Assembly (NCBI GenBank): GCA_963772585.1
Contig: CAVYXV010000010.1
Coordinates: forward strand, 434,001 to 498,000
DNA length: 64,000 bases
From: CAVVXN01 sp963772585
Lineage (GTDB): Bacteria > Planctomycetota > PLA2 > JAEUHO01
Direction: 5' to 3'
Positions 50,349 to 58,894 of this stretch are shown piece by piece. The translations under genes and the position numbers were made by a program. The notes under the pieces were generated by a model. It was not told the origin of the DNA, searched no databases, and worked only from the letters and a program-made list of their open reading frames with translations. Each line of letters opens with the position of its first letter. Position 1 is the first letter of the stretch.

Positions 50349-52499
50349 ATGCTTCGCCACCTGCTCACTCGTTCCGGCGGCCTCGCGCTCGCGGTGGCCG
50401 TGCTCGCGCTGGCGACCCTGACCACTTCCTGCGGCGGCGGCGGCGACGGCCCCGCTCCGAAGGACATGATCCTGCAGGAATTCCTGTTCGTGGACCGGTC
50501 GCTGAATCCGGTGGCCCCCACGGGCACGCAGAACCTGCCGCGCAACGCGCAGTTGCTCTTCGTGTTCTCGGAGCTCGTGGACCCGGCCTCGGTGAGCGAC
50601 CAGACGCTCCAGGTGCGCTTCGGACCGAACGGGCAGTCCGTGCCGCCCGGCTCGTTCTCCGTGAACCGGAACACCGTCCGGTTCGACCCCACGGTCACCG
50701 CGCAGGGGCAGCCGTCGCCGTTCGGCTTCCACCCCGTCACGCAGTACACCGTGGACATCCCGAGCTTCCAGGAGCAGCTCGACGTCCTGCGCAACCTCGA
50801 CGACGACCCGAACCTGCGGACGTTCTTCACGACCTTCGTCACCTCCGACGGTTTCCTGCGGGAGCTGGTCCCGCCGCAGGTGGTGCGCGTGTACTCGATT
50901 CCCGACCGGTTCGAGGTCAACCCCCTGACCGGCCAGTGGCCGGGCAACGGGCAGATGGCGTTCGAGTTCAGCGAGCCGATGGACCCGAAGACCTTCCTGC
51001 TGGGCGGCGCCGGGGGACCCGACGAAAACACCGCGATCGACGTGCGCTACGACCCGAGCGAGACGATCAACCAGGACAACGGACTGGTGACCGCCGGCGT
51101 GGGACAGGCGGTCGCGGGCTACTTCACGTACGACGCCGCCGCGACGACCTTCTTCTTCAACCCGACCTTCTCGTTCGGCGACAAGAAGTACGTCTTCACG
51201 GCCCAGGTGTTCCAGGGCCTCAAGGATCTCTCCGGGAACCTCCTCATCAACCCGAGGAGCTTCGGTCCCTACACCTGCGACGGGAGCGGCATCGAGACGG
51301 GCAAGAGTCTCCAGGAGGACTTCCTCACGACGGCGAACCTCGACTTCGTGAACAGCGACGCCGACTGGGGATTCACCGACGAGGGCGTGCTCCAGGGCCA
51401 GGCGATCACGACCCGTGAGCAGCGGATCTACAGCTACACCTTCGAAGGCCCCGGCCCCAACGACATCGGCCAGTACGCGGCCATCGTCTCGCCTTTCGCC
51501 GGTGCCGCGCTGAACCAGTACCAGGCGAACGTCACCCCGCCCACGAGCGAGGGGCGCCGCGTGATGTGGGCCTTCAGCGACACGGAGATGGGCGAGGCCG
51601 GTTCGATCACCGGCGCCTCGTGGGGGCCGGACAGCAACGCGACGTTCGCCGCGCTCTACCCGAACGTGATCCTTCGTTGCGGGTACCAGAAGAACGCGTC
51701 GATGACCCTGTCGCCCTCCTACTCGGGCAACTACGACGGATCGCCGACGGTCGTGTACACGGGCCCCTACCAGGTGCCGCAACAGGCGAACGTCGGCAAC
51801 ACGACGAACCCCACCCCGGGCGTGAACACCCCGCTCTTCACCTACACGGGGTTCGAGCCGTGGCCCGACTTCTCCACCTTCTTCGAGTGGGACCCGGGCG
51901 ATACGGTGCTCGCCGGGGACAGCGTCCTCCTCTTCGACGCAAGCGTCCAGGAGGGCGACACGTGGCAGCAACTCCGCGGCTGGTTCGCGGTGACCTCGCC
52001 GGGATCCGGGATCCTGATCAGCGGATTCCCCGCGCGGCGGATGTACTCGACCTACGAGGCCGACAGCCCGAACCCGCAGAGCAACTTCGCGCTCGGCATC
52101 CTGAACCCGGAGCCCAGCGTGACCGACACCGCCTTCTCGATCACGAAGCGCGTCAGCATCGCGCAGACGCTCTTCTACACGGACGGCGCGCAGCCCGGGA
52201 CCCCCTCCGTGCCCACGACCTACGGAACGGGTTCCGACTACCGGCCGATGCAACTGACGCCCAGCGTCCAGACCAACGGCGCCACGGTGCGGGTGGAGTA
52301 CCAGGCGGCCAACGCCGTCGAGGCGGACCGGCGCACCATCAACCAGGGAGCGCCCTTCCTCGCGGACTGGACCGAGAACGTGAACGACTGCGACGGATAC
52401 GCCAACATCCGCTGGCGGATCTACCTGGTCTCCAACCTGATCAGCGGAACGGTGGCGAAGGTCACCAACGTGATCGTGCCCGTCATCAACCAGAACTGA
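50349..52499 (+). CDS. Large predicted lipoprotein with Ig-like (SbsA/Big_5-like) domains
   Basis: 716 aa from ATG 50349. The signal peptide ends in TTSC (Cys28), a slightly unusual lipobox, followed by a short Gly linker. Two Big_5-like segments are visible near residues 50-170 and 185-330; each begins with a phrase like LPRNAQLLFVFSELVDPASV or NGQMAFEFSEPMDPKTF, the F-S-x-x-V/M-D-P signature. The second half (about 350-716) is beta-rich with many aromatic residues and no known motif. An outer-membrane or surface location is expected. It is followed 52 bp later by a related lipoprotein, which suggests joint function. Confidence 0.8.
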   Translation: MLRHLLTRSGGLALAVAVLALATLTTSCGGGGDGPAPKDMILQEFLFVDRSLNPVAPTGTQNLPRNAQLLFVFSELVDPASVSDQTLQVRFGPNGQSVPPGSFSVNRNTVRFDPTVTAQGQPSPFGFHPVTQYTVDIPSFQEQLDVLRNLDDDPNLRTFFTTFVTSDGFLRELVPPQVVRVYSIPDRFEVNPLTGQWPGNGQMAFEFSEPMDPKTFLLGGAGGPDENTAIDVRYDPSETINQDNGLVTAGVGQAVAGYFTYDAAATTFFFNPTFSFGDKKYVFTAQVFQGLKDLSGNLLINPRSFGPYTCDGSGIETGKSLQEDFLTTANLDFVNSDADWGFTDEGVLQGQAITTREQRIYSYTFEGPGPNDIGQYAAIVSPFAGAALNQYQANVTPPTSEGRRVMWAFSDTEMGEAGSITGASWGPDSNATFAALYPNVILRCGYQKNASMTLSPSYSGNYDGSPTVVYTGPYQVPQQANVGNTTNPTPGVNTPLFTYTGFEPWPDFSTFFEWDPGDTVLAGDSVLLFDASVQEGDTWQQLRGWFAVTSPGSGILISGFPARRMYSTYEADSPNPQSNFALGILNPEPSVTDTAFSITKRVSIAQTLFYTDGAQPGTPSVPTTYGTGSDYRPMQLTPSVQTNGATVRVEYQAANAVEADRRTINQGAPFLADWTENVNDCDGYANIRWRIYLVSNLISGTVAKVTNVIVPVINQN

Positions 52500-52551
52500 C
52501 GAGAACCCCCCGCACCCGTCCCGCAACGGCATGCGCTCACAGGAGAACCGG

Positions 52552-55533
52552 ATGCGACGTCCCTCATGCGCCCTGCTTTTCACCGCCGTCCTGGCGGTCT
52601 CGCTCGGTGCCACCTCATGCGGAGGCGGCGGCAGCGGGGGTGGAAGCAACGAACTCGTCCTCGTCGGCTTCAACAAGCCGAACGTCGCCGGCATCGCGCT
52701 GAACGAGCCCCTGATCTTCACCTTCAGCGCGGCGATCGACCCCGCCTCGATCACGCCGGACACCCTGCGAGTGACGGGGGCGATCGGGCCGTTCTTCGAG
52801 CAGACGGTCGTGGACGGGAACCTCGTGGCCCTGCTCGCGCAGACGCCGAACTTCGAGGACTACTCGGATGCAGGGTACGCCGCGGCCACCACGTACAGCG
52901 TGGACTTCGCGGTCTTCCCCGCGCCGTCCACGATCACCACGCCCAACGGCAGTCCGCTGCTCGGCGCGGAGGGGTACCAGTTCACGACGGTGCCCACGCC
53001 GCTCTTCGTCGAGCCGCGACGCCCGTTCAGCCACGGGCTCCCGCCGAGCGCAGGCGGGCGGAGCGATACGGAGGGGTGCCTCCAGAACCCGGACAATTCG
53101 CTGTACGCGGGGGAGATCCAGTTCGGGTCCGGTCCCGGCGCCCGCCTGCTCTGCCTCAAGAACGAGGGCCCGCCACACGTCATCCTGGACCAGTGCACGC
53201 CGACCCACAACGACCAGAGCGTGGGCACGCCCTCCGCGGTGACGCCCGGCACGATCAACATGCCGGCGCTCCGCGTGCGGCTGAACGAGCCCCTCGACCC
53301 GCTGACGGTCGTGCCGTACGTCCCCACGGCCAAGCTGGGCGTGAACGTGCAACTCTGGCGCGTCGGCGACACGGACCGTGTGCCGATTCCGCCGGAGCCG
53401 ATCCGGACGAACAAGCCCCTCATCGTGCAGTCGCTGGACCAGACGGAGATCATCATCGTCGCGTCCAACGAGGACGAGTTCGGCAACCCCGTGGGCGGCG
53501 TGCCCCAGGGTACGTACATGATCAACGTCACGCCGGCCGTGACGGACCTTCCGGGGAACCCCCTCGTCATCACGGACCGGCCGAACCCCGCTCTCGGCGG
53601 CTACGGGCCGATCGACGACACGGTGAACAACTCCGGCGTGGTGCCTCCGGGCTACCGCTTGTTCTTCGTGACCCTGGTGGTGCCCGGGACCGCGCAGTCG
53701 TTCAACGAGGGCTACAACACCAACCTGAACGAGTACGGCGACTCCCTCAGTGGGACGAACGAGCCCGGCGTCTTCGAGCAGACCAACACCAGCACGGGTG
53801 ACCTGCACGAGGCGATCCCGGCGGCGGACGTCCCGTACCCCGAGTACACGCTCTCCTTCGACGCCCTGGGGGTCGGCCAGACCACCACGGCGAACTGGAA
53901 CGGAGGGTTCCGACTGTTCGGCATGTCCGGCCTGGTCGTGAACCCGGACGTGGCGGTCCAGACCGGTCGCCTCCAGGCGGTGTTCAAGCCGTGGGTCGGG
54001 ACCGGCGGCGACGGGGACTTCGACAGCGGCGACATCGGTGCCGCGATCAACCTGAACACCGATCCGGGTCCGGGCGCCTCGGTGAACAGCGACGGGATCT
54101 ACGAGTACAACTCGTTCAACCTGGCCGCGAGCGACACCTTGACGGTCTCCGGGAGCCACCCGCTCGTCATCCTGTGCCGCGGCAACGTGACCATCGCCGG
54201 CACGATCGTCCTGAACGGTCAGAACGGCGGTCCGGGGCTGGACACGGACGGTACGACCGTCTACACGGTGGCGGGCGCTGCGGACGCCGGCGGCGACGGC
54301 GGCACCGCGGCCGCAGGCGGCGGGAACGGCGGCGCCGGCGGCGATCCGTTCCAGGTGAAGAACGCGAGCGGCATCGGCAGCCCCGGCCACGCCCGGACGC
54401 CCGCCCTCGGGACGGACGGCACCGCCGGCGGCTCCGGCGGGGGCTTCGGCCAGGCGCCCGACCAGGAAGGCGGCGGCGGCGGCGGGTACGGCGCCGTCGG
54501 CGACAGCGGCTCCGACGCCGACGGCAACCCCGCCGGGAACGGCGGCGCCCTGATCGGGACGAACAAGTTCGGGATCTCGCTGAGCGTCTTCGCCCCGGAC
54601 CGCACCTTCTCGCCGAACATGGACGGGTCGGGCGGGACCGGCGGCGGCGGCGGTGGCTGCGAGGACACCAACGGGAACACCACCATCGAGAACGGCGACG
54701 CCGGCGGCGGCGGTGGTGGCGGCGGCGGTGGCGGCCTGATCATCCTGGCCAACGGCACCGTCACGGTCTCCGGTTCGATCTCCTGCAACGGTGGCGCGGG
54801 TGGAAGCACCTTCGCGATCGCCGACCAGTCGATCGATCTCGGTGCGGACGACGCTCCCGGCGGCACGGGCGAGAACGCCGACCGCGTCACGGGCGTCAAC
54901 GGGGGGGCGACGCCGTCCGGTAGCGGCGGCCCTGGCGGCGGCGGTGCCGGCGGCGGCATCCTGCTCGTCGGGGGTACCGGCGTGACCCTGAGCGCGACGG
55001 CCGTGCTGACGGCCGACGGCGGTGCCGGCGGCCAGAGCGGCGACGTCGACCTCGTCGGCGGGAACGGCGCGCAGGGCAAGATCGCCTTCGGAGCCAAGTC
55101 CGGCGCGAGCGTCACGGTGGACGCTAGCGCGACGGTCTCCCCGGCGCAGACCGCGTTCGAGTACAAGCCCACCGTGGACCACGTCTCGGCGGCGATGAGC
55201 CACTGGTACGACCTGTTCACCAACACGGTGATCTTCGACATGCCCTTCTGGACGGACAACTTCACGGACCTCGGCGACGACGGGCTCGTGCTCGGCGTGG
55301 ACTACAACGTGGTCCTCGAGTTCCAGGGCGCGGCGAACCTGTCGCCCCTGCCGGTCGGCGGTGCGACGCCGCTGACCGCGACGGGCGTGACCCAGTGGAG
55401 TGCCAACCCGAACGACGTGGACGGCCTGCGCTACGTGCGCTACCGGTGGCGCTTCGACTGTGCGGACGACTATCCGTACACGATGTCGGAGCTGCCGGCC
55501 ATCCTGGACTTCACGATCCCCTTCACCCGCTGA
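52552..55533 (+). CDS. Large glycine-rich predicted lipoprotein with Ig-like N-terminal domain
   Basis: 993 aa. ATG 52552 is preferred over ATG 52531 because AGGAG (52541-52545) sits 6 nt before it. The signal peptide ends ATSC (Cys23). A Big_5-like domain (NEPLIFTFSAAIDPASI, about 43-59) is related to that of the previous gene. About residues 570-870 are Gly-rich, with runs of up to eleven Gly separated by strand-like phrases (GLIILANGTVTVSGSISCNGG, ILLVGGTGVTLSATAVL), the pattern of a glycine-laced beta-helix. The C-terminal 120 residues are again globular (SHWYDLFTNTVIFDMPF). Surface structural or adhesive role inferred. An intrinsic terminator follows. Confidence 0.8.
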   Translation: MRRPSCALLFTAVLAVSLGATSCGGGGSGGGSNELVLVGFNKPNVAGIALNEPLIFTFSAAIDPASITPDTLRVTGAIGPFFEQTVVDGNLVALLAQTPNFEDYSDAGYAAATTYSVDFAVFPAPSTITTPNGSPLLGAEGYQFTTVPTPLFVEPRRPFSHGLPPSAGGRSDTEGCLQNPDNSLYAGEIQFGSGPGARLLCLKNEGPPHVILDQCTPTHNDQSVGTPSAVTPGTINMPALRVRLNEPLDPLTVVPYVPTAKLGVNVQLWRVGDTDRVPIPPEPIRTNKPLIVQSLDQTEIIIVASNEDEFGNPVGGVPQGTYMINVTPAVTDLPGNPLVITDRPNPALGGYGPIDDTVNNSGVVPPGYRLFFVTLVVPGTAQSFNEGYNTNLNEYGDSLSGTNEPGVFEQTNTSTGDLHEAIPAADVPYPEYTLSFDALGVGQTTTANWNGGFRLFGMSGLVVNPDVAVQTGRLQAVFKPWVGTGGDGDFDSGDIGAAINLNTDPGPGASVNSDGIYEYNSFNLAASDTLTVSGSHPLVILCRGNVTIAGTIVLNGQNGGPGLDTDGTTVYTVAGAADAGGDGGTAAAGGGNGGAGGDPFQVKNASGIGSPGHARTPALGTDGTAGGSGGGFGQAPDQEGGGGGGYGAVGDSGSDADGNPAGNGGALIGTNKFGISLSVFAPDRTFSPNMDGSGGTGGGGGGCEDTNGNTTIENGDAGGGGGGGGGGGLIILANGTVTVSGSISCNGGAGGSTFAIADQSIDLGADDAPGGTGENADRVTGVNGGATPSGSGGPGGGGAGGGILLVGGTGVTLSATAVLTADGGAGGQSGDVDLVGGNGAQGKIAFGAKSGASVTVDASATVSPAQTAFEYKPTVDHVSAAMSHWYDLFTNTVIFDMPFWTDNFTDLGDDGLVLGVDYNVVLEFQGAANLSPLPVGGATPLTATGVTQWSANPNDVDGLRYVRYRWRFDCADDYPYTMSELPAILDFTIPFTR

Positions 55534-55558
55534 TTCGGGGGACGGCATCGACCATCCG

Positions 55559-55591
55559 GGACGGGCGCCCTTCCGTGGGGGGCGCCCGTCC
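55559..55591 (+). terminator. Intrinsic terminator between the lipoprotein gene and the radical SAM operon
   Basis: A perfect 12-bp stem, GGACGGGCGCCC (55559-55570) with its complement at 55580-55591, has a 9-nt loop and is followed by TTT (55592-55594). It cleanly separates the lipoprotein genes from the downstream operon. Confidence 0.75.
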
Positions 55592-55611
55592 TTTCGTCGG
55601 AGGACTCGACC

Positions 55612-56664
55612 GTGACGACGTCGCGCCGCTCTCCTCCCTGGCCCGCCCGCCTGCTGGGCGAGGTGGTGGCGCGGCTCTACTTGCGCCGGCCCGAGATGGC
55701 CGAAGTCGTGGCGCTCCGGTACCGGACCGTTCGCAGTGTCCTCGGCGGGATCCTCAACGAGATCGCCTACCGCGTGGGTCTGGAGCGCGCGCCGCTGCTG
55801 CTTTCCGCGAATCTCGAGCTCACGAACCGGTGCAACCTGCGGTGCAGCTTCTGTCCGACCGGCAACGGGCGGATGGAGCGGCCCCGCGGGCGCATGGACC
55901 CAGGGCTCTTCCGCCGCGTCCTCGAACGCGCGCGCCCGCTGGACTTCGTCCTCCTCTTCCAATGGGGGGAACCGCTCCTCCACCCCCTCTTCGGTCGGCT
56001 CGCGGGCCTCGCCGGGCGGCTCGGCATGCGCACCTTCCTCACGACCAACGGCACGCTGCTCGATGCGAAGCGGATCGGCGCGATCCTCGACGCCGGCGTG
56101 GACCGGGTCACGGTGTCCATCGACGGCGACGCCCGGTCGCACGAGCAGGTGCGGGGGATTCCCCTGGCGAGGACGGAGGCCGGCCTCGAGCGTTTGATCG
56201 CCCTGCGCAACGCCCGGGGCTCCGCCACCGCGGTGGATGTCTCGATGGTCGTCGCCCCGGAGACCGAGCGCGCTGCGGAGACGTTCCGCCGGCGCTACGC
56301 GGGGAGGGCAGACCGCGTGCAGCGCATCCCCCTGCTGACCGAGGGCCGTCGCCGCACGCGCTGCCGGGAGCCTTGGCGGGGGGGGCTGGTCGTGCTCCAG
56401 GATGGCCGGGTCACGGCTTGCTGCGTGGACCACGACGGCGTCCTCGCCGTCGGCGACGCGCGGCGCCAGGACCTGAAGGAGATCTGGAACGGCGAGGCGA
56501 TGCGCCGCCTGCGCCGCGCCCACGTCACGGGCGAGCTCCCCGACGTCTGCGCGCGGTGCACCGAGTATCCGAGCGACGCGGCGGCACCCCGCTTCTCCGC
56601 GCCCGAGGAGGCCTCGCGCCGTGTCCCCCAGGCCCCCGCACGTCGCGAGAAGGCGAGCGCATGA
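55612..56664 (+). CDS. Radical SAM/SPASM-like enzyme (first of three)
   Basis: 350 aa from GTG 55612, fixed by GGAGGA 7 nt upstream. The iron-sulfur motif CxxxCxxC is Cys74-Cys78-Cys81 in TNRCNLRCSFCPTG. A GGEPL-equivalent glycine motif appears as FQWGEPLLHP; TFLTTNGTLLD and VTVSIDGDARSHEQVRG are standard barrel strands. The C-terminal cysteines (RCREPW, TACCVDHDG, PDVCARCTEY) form a SPASM-like auxiliary cluster site. Such enzymes modify peptides or sugars by radical chemistry. It heads a five-gene operon whose junctions are all 4-bp overlaps. Confidence 0.9.
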   Translation: MTTSRRSPPWPARLLGEVVARLYLRRPEMAEVVALRYRTVRSVLGGILNEIAYRVGLERAPLLLSANLELTNRCNLRCSFCPTGNGRMERPRGRMDPGLFRRVLERARPLDFVLLFQWGEPLLHPLFGRLAGLAGRLGMRTFLTTNGTLLDAKRIGAILDAGVDRVTVSIDGDARSHEQVRGIPLARTEAGLERLIALRNARGSATAVDVSMVVAPETERAAETFRRRYAGRADRVQRIPLLTEGRRRTRCREPWRGGLVVLQDGRVTACCVDHDGVLAVGDARRQDLKEIWNGEAMRRLRRAHVTGELPDVCARCTEYPSDAAAPRFSAPEEASRRVPQAPARREKASA

Positions 56665-57755
56665 GGGCGTGGCGGGTCCGCCGGCAGTACGGCGACGTCG
56701 TCCGCGAGCGGATCGGCCGCGCCGACGTGGCCGGCGTCCTGGACCTGGGCCTCCGCTGGGTGGGGAGCGCGCTCTCGCGGCCGGCGGGCCGTCCCCTCGT
56801 CGGTCCGACGCTCGGGACCCTCCTGGTCACGTATCGATGCAACCTCCGTTGCCGCGTTTGCGATCTTCCGCGGCGCGCTCTCGACCGACGGCGGCGCGGG
56901 GAGACGGAGCTCGACACCCGCGCGTACGAGGCCGTCCTGCGGGACATGAAGGCGATCGGGGTGGCGGGCGTCGGCGCGAGCGGAGGCGAGCCGATGCTCC
57001 GTGGCGACCTCCTCGATCTGCTGGCGTACGGGACGCGGCTCGGCCTCCACATGCACCTCAACTCCGACGGCTTCCGGGTCTCCGAGACGGCACGGGCGCT
57101 CGTCCGGACGGGGATCCGCTCCGCGAACATCTCGCTCGACGGGGCCACGGCCGAGGTGCACGATCGCGCGAGGAGGCGCGCGGGCGCCTTCGAGGACGCG
57201 GTGGGGGCCCTGACCGGCCTGGCGAGGGCACGGCGGTCGCCGCGGAGCCTGAAGCTCACCGCGGTCTGCGTGCTGACGTCGGAGAACCTCGAGGACGTCG
57301 AGGACATCGCACGCACGGCCTTCGAGGCAGGCGCGGATCGGCTCGGTTTCGTGCCCGTACACGACTTCGGCCAGGGGGAGAAGCGCCCCGACGCGGGCCG
57401 CGTGGCGAAGGCCGCCGCAGCGTTGCGGGATCTCTACCGCCGAGATCGTCTCGACAACAGTCCGGCGTACGTGGATCTCCTCGGGAAGGCCCTGGCCGGC
57501 GACGACAGTCCCCTCGTCTGCTACGCCCCGCACACGAGCGTCGTGGTGGACTGCTACGGCGACGTCTACCCGTGCTTCCCGCTCATGGAACGGAAGGAGC
57601 CCGTCGGGAGCATCCCGCTCGCTCGTCTCTGGCGGAGCCGCGAGTACGCGGCGGCGCGCCGCCGTCTGGCCTCCTGCCGCGCGTGCCTCTGGAACTGCCA
57701 CGCCGAGATGAACCTCGCGCTGCCTCAACCCCGAACGAGGGGGGCCCGCGCGTGA
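56661..57755 (+). CDS. Radical SAM/SPASM-like enzyme (second of three)
   Basis: 364 aa from ATG 56661, overlapping the previous stop. The cluster motif is Cys60-Cys64-Cys67 in VTYRCNLRCRVCDLP. VGASGGEPMLRGDL is the GGE motif, HMHLNSDGFRVSE a substrate-strand motif and ANISLDGATAEVHD the SAM-ribose region. C-terminal cysteines (LVCYAPHTSVVVD, DVYPCFPLME, SCRACLWNCH) match a SPASM twitch with an expressed C-x-x-C-x-x-x-C end. It diverges from the first enzyme in the N-terminal 45 residues, so it is probably not a recent duplicate. Substrate unknown. Confidence 0.9.
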   Translation: MRAWRVRRQYGDVVRERIGRADVAGVLDLGLRWVGSALSRPAGRPLVGPTLGTLLVTYRCNLRCRVCDLPRRALDRRRRGETELDTRAYEAVLRDMKAIGVAGVGASGGEPMLRGDLLDLLAYGTRLGLHMHLNSDGFRVSETARALVRTGIRSANISLDGATAEVHDRARRRAGAFEDAVGALTGLARARRSPRSLKLTAVCVLTSENLEDVEDIARTAFEAGADRLGFVPVHDFGQGEKRPDAGRVAKAAAALRDLYRRDRLDNSPAYVDLLGKALAGDDSPLVCYAPHTSVVVDCYGDVYPCFPLMERKEPVGSIPLARLWRSREYAAARRRLASCRACLWNCHAEMNLALPQPRTRGARA

Positions 57756-58894
57756 ACCTCCACCTCGCCAAGCTCCTCGATCGCCGACTGGGAGGCTTGG
57801 CTGCGGGGCTGATCGGCGGGACCGACGGCTGGCGCGAGGCCCTGGACCCGCCCGGGCCCGTCCGCGACGTCCGACGGATCCTCGTCACGAAGTTCTGGGG
57901 GCTCGGGAACTGGGCGCTGCTGAGGCCGATCGTCCGCGACGTTCGGCATCGCTGGCCCGGCGCCCGTCTCGTCGCGGCCACATTCGAGGGGAACCTGCCG
58001 CTGGTTCGCGACCTGGCCGACGACGTGATGGTCGTGCGGCCGCGCTCCTACGCGGCGGTCGTCGGCGATCTCCTGCGGGCCGTGGGCCGCCTGAGGGCCG
58101 CCCCGCCCGACCTCGCGCTCGACTTCGAGCAGTTCTCGAGGAGCGGTGCCCTGCTCGCCCGGCTGGGCGGTGCGAAGCAGCGCGTGGGCTTCGCGTGCGG
58201 GAGCGGTCGCGACGGCCTGTACACGGTGCTCGTGCCGTTTCGCCGCGACGTGCACGTGTCGCGCTCGTTCCGGGACCTCGCCGAGGCCGCGGGCGTCGAT
58301 CCCGGACCGTACGTTCCCGGCGCGCTCTCGCCGACGGTCGGAGGGGAGCGGGAGGTTGCGGAGGCGGGCGTCCCGTCCGAAGGAGCACTCGTCGTTCTCC
58401 ACCCCGGGAGCGGCGACAACTTCCCCGGTCGCCGCTGGTCGCCATCGGGATTCGCAGCGGTGGGGCGGGCGGCCATCGCCCGCGGCCACGCCGTGCTCGT
58501 GACCGGATCCGCGGGGGAAGCACCCCTGGCCGGCGCGGTGGCGGCGGCGATCGGCCCCGGCGCCCTCTCGCTCGCGGGACGCCTGGGGATCGGCGGGCTC
58601 GTCGCCGTGCTCGCCCGGGCGTCCGTCCTCGTCTCGAACGACACGGGCCCCGTTCACCTGGCGTCGGCGCTGGGCGTCCCGACGCTCGCGGTCTACGGAC
58701 CGAACACGCCCGTGCTCTACGGCCCGCTCGCGCCCGGCTCCCGGTCCTTCTACCGGGCGCTGCCCTGCAGCCCGTGCCTGACGGAGGCGAACTATCGCTC
58801 GAGTCGCTGCCGCATCCACGTGTGCACGGCCTCCGTCGCCACGGGGGAGGTGGTGACGGCGCTGGGCCGGGTGCTCGCCGAGGTGCCGGCGTGA
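57752..58894 (+). CDS. Glycosyltransferase family 9 (ADP-heptose:LPS heptosyltransferase-like)
   Basis: 380 aa from GTG 57752, overlapping the previous stop. GT-B fold: the N-terminal half has ILVTKFWGLGNWALLRPIV, the family start (usually L-x-x-x-x-G-D), and LALDFEQFSRSGALLARL. The C-terminal donor half has VVLHPGSGDNFPGRRW and VSNDTGPVHLASALGVPTLAVYG, the diagnostic GT9 motif. A final Cys-containing stretch (LPCSPCLTEANY, SRCRIHVC) is also known in GT9. It probably adds heptose or a related sugar to a lipid- or peptide-linked acceptor made by this operon. Confidence 0.9.
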   Translation: MNLHLAKLLDRRLGGLAAGLIGGTDGWREALDPPGPVRDVRRILVTKFWGLGNWALLRPIVRDVRHRWPGARLVAATFEGNLPLVRDLADDVMVVRPRSYAAVVGDLLRAVGRLRAAPPDLALDFEQFSRSGALLARLGGAKQRVGFACGSGRDGLYTVLVPFRRDVHVSRSFRDLAEAAGVDPGPYVPGALSPTVGGEREVAEAGVPSEGALVVLHPGSGDNFPGRRWSPSGFAAVGRAAIARGHAVLVTGSAGEAPLAGAVAAAIGPGALSLAGRLGIGGLVAVLARASVLVSNDTGPVHLASALGVPTLAVYGPNTPVLYGPLAPGSRSFYRALPCSPCLTEANYRSSRCRIHVCTASVATGEVVTALGRVLAEVPA

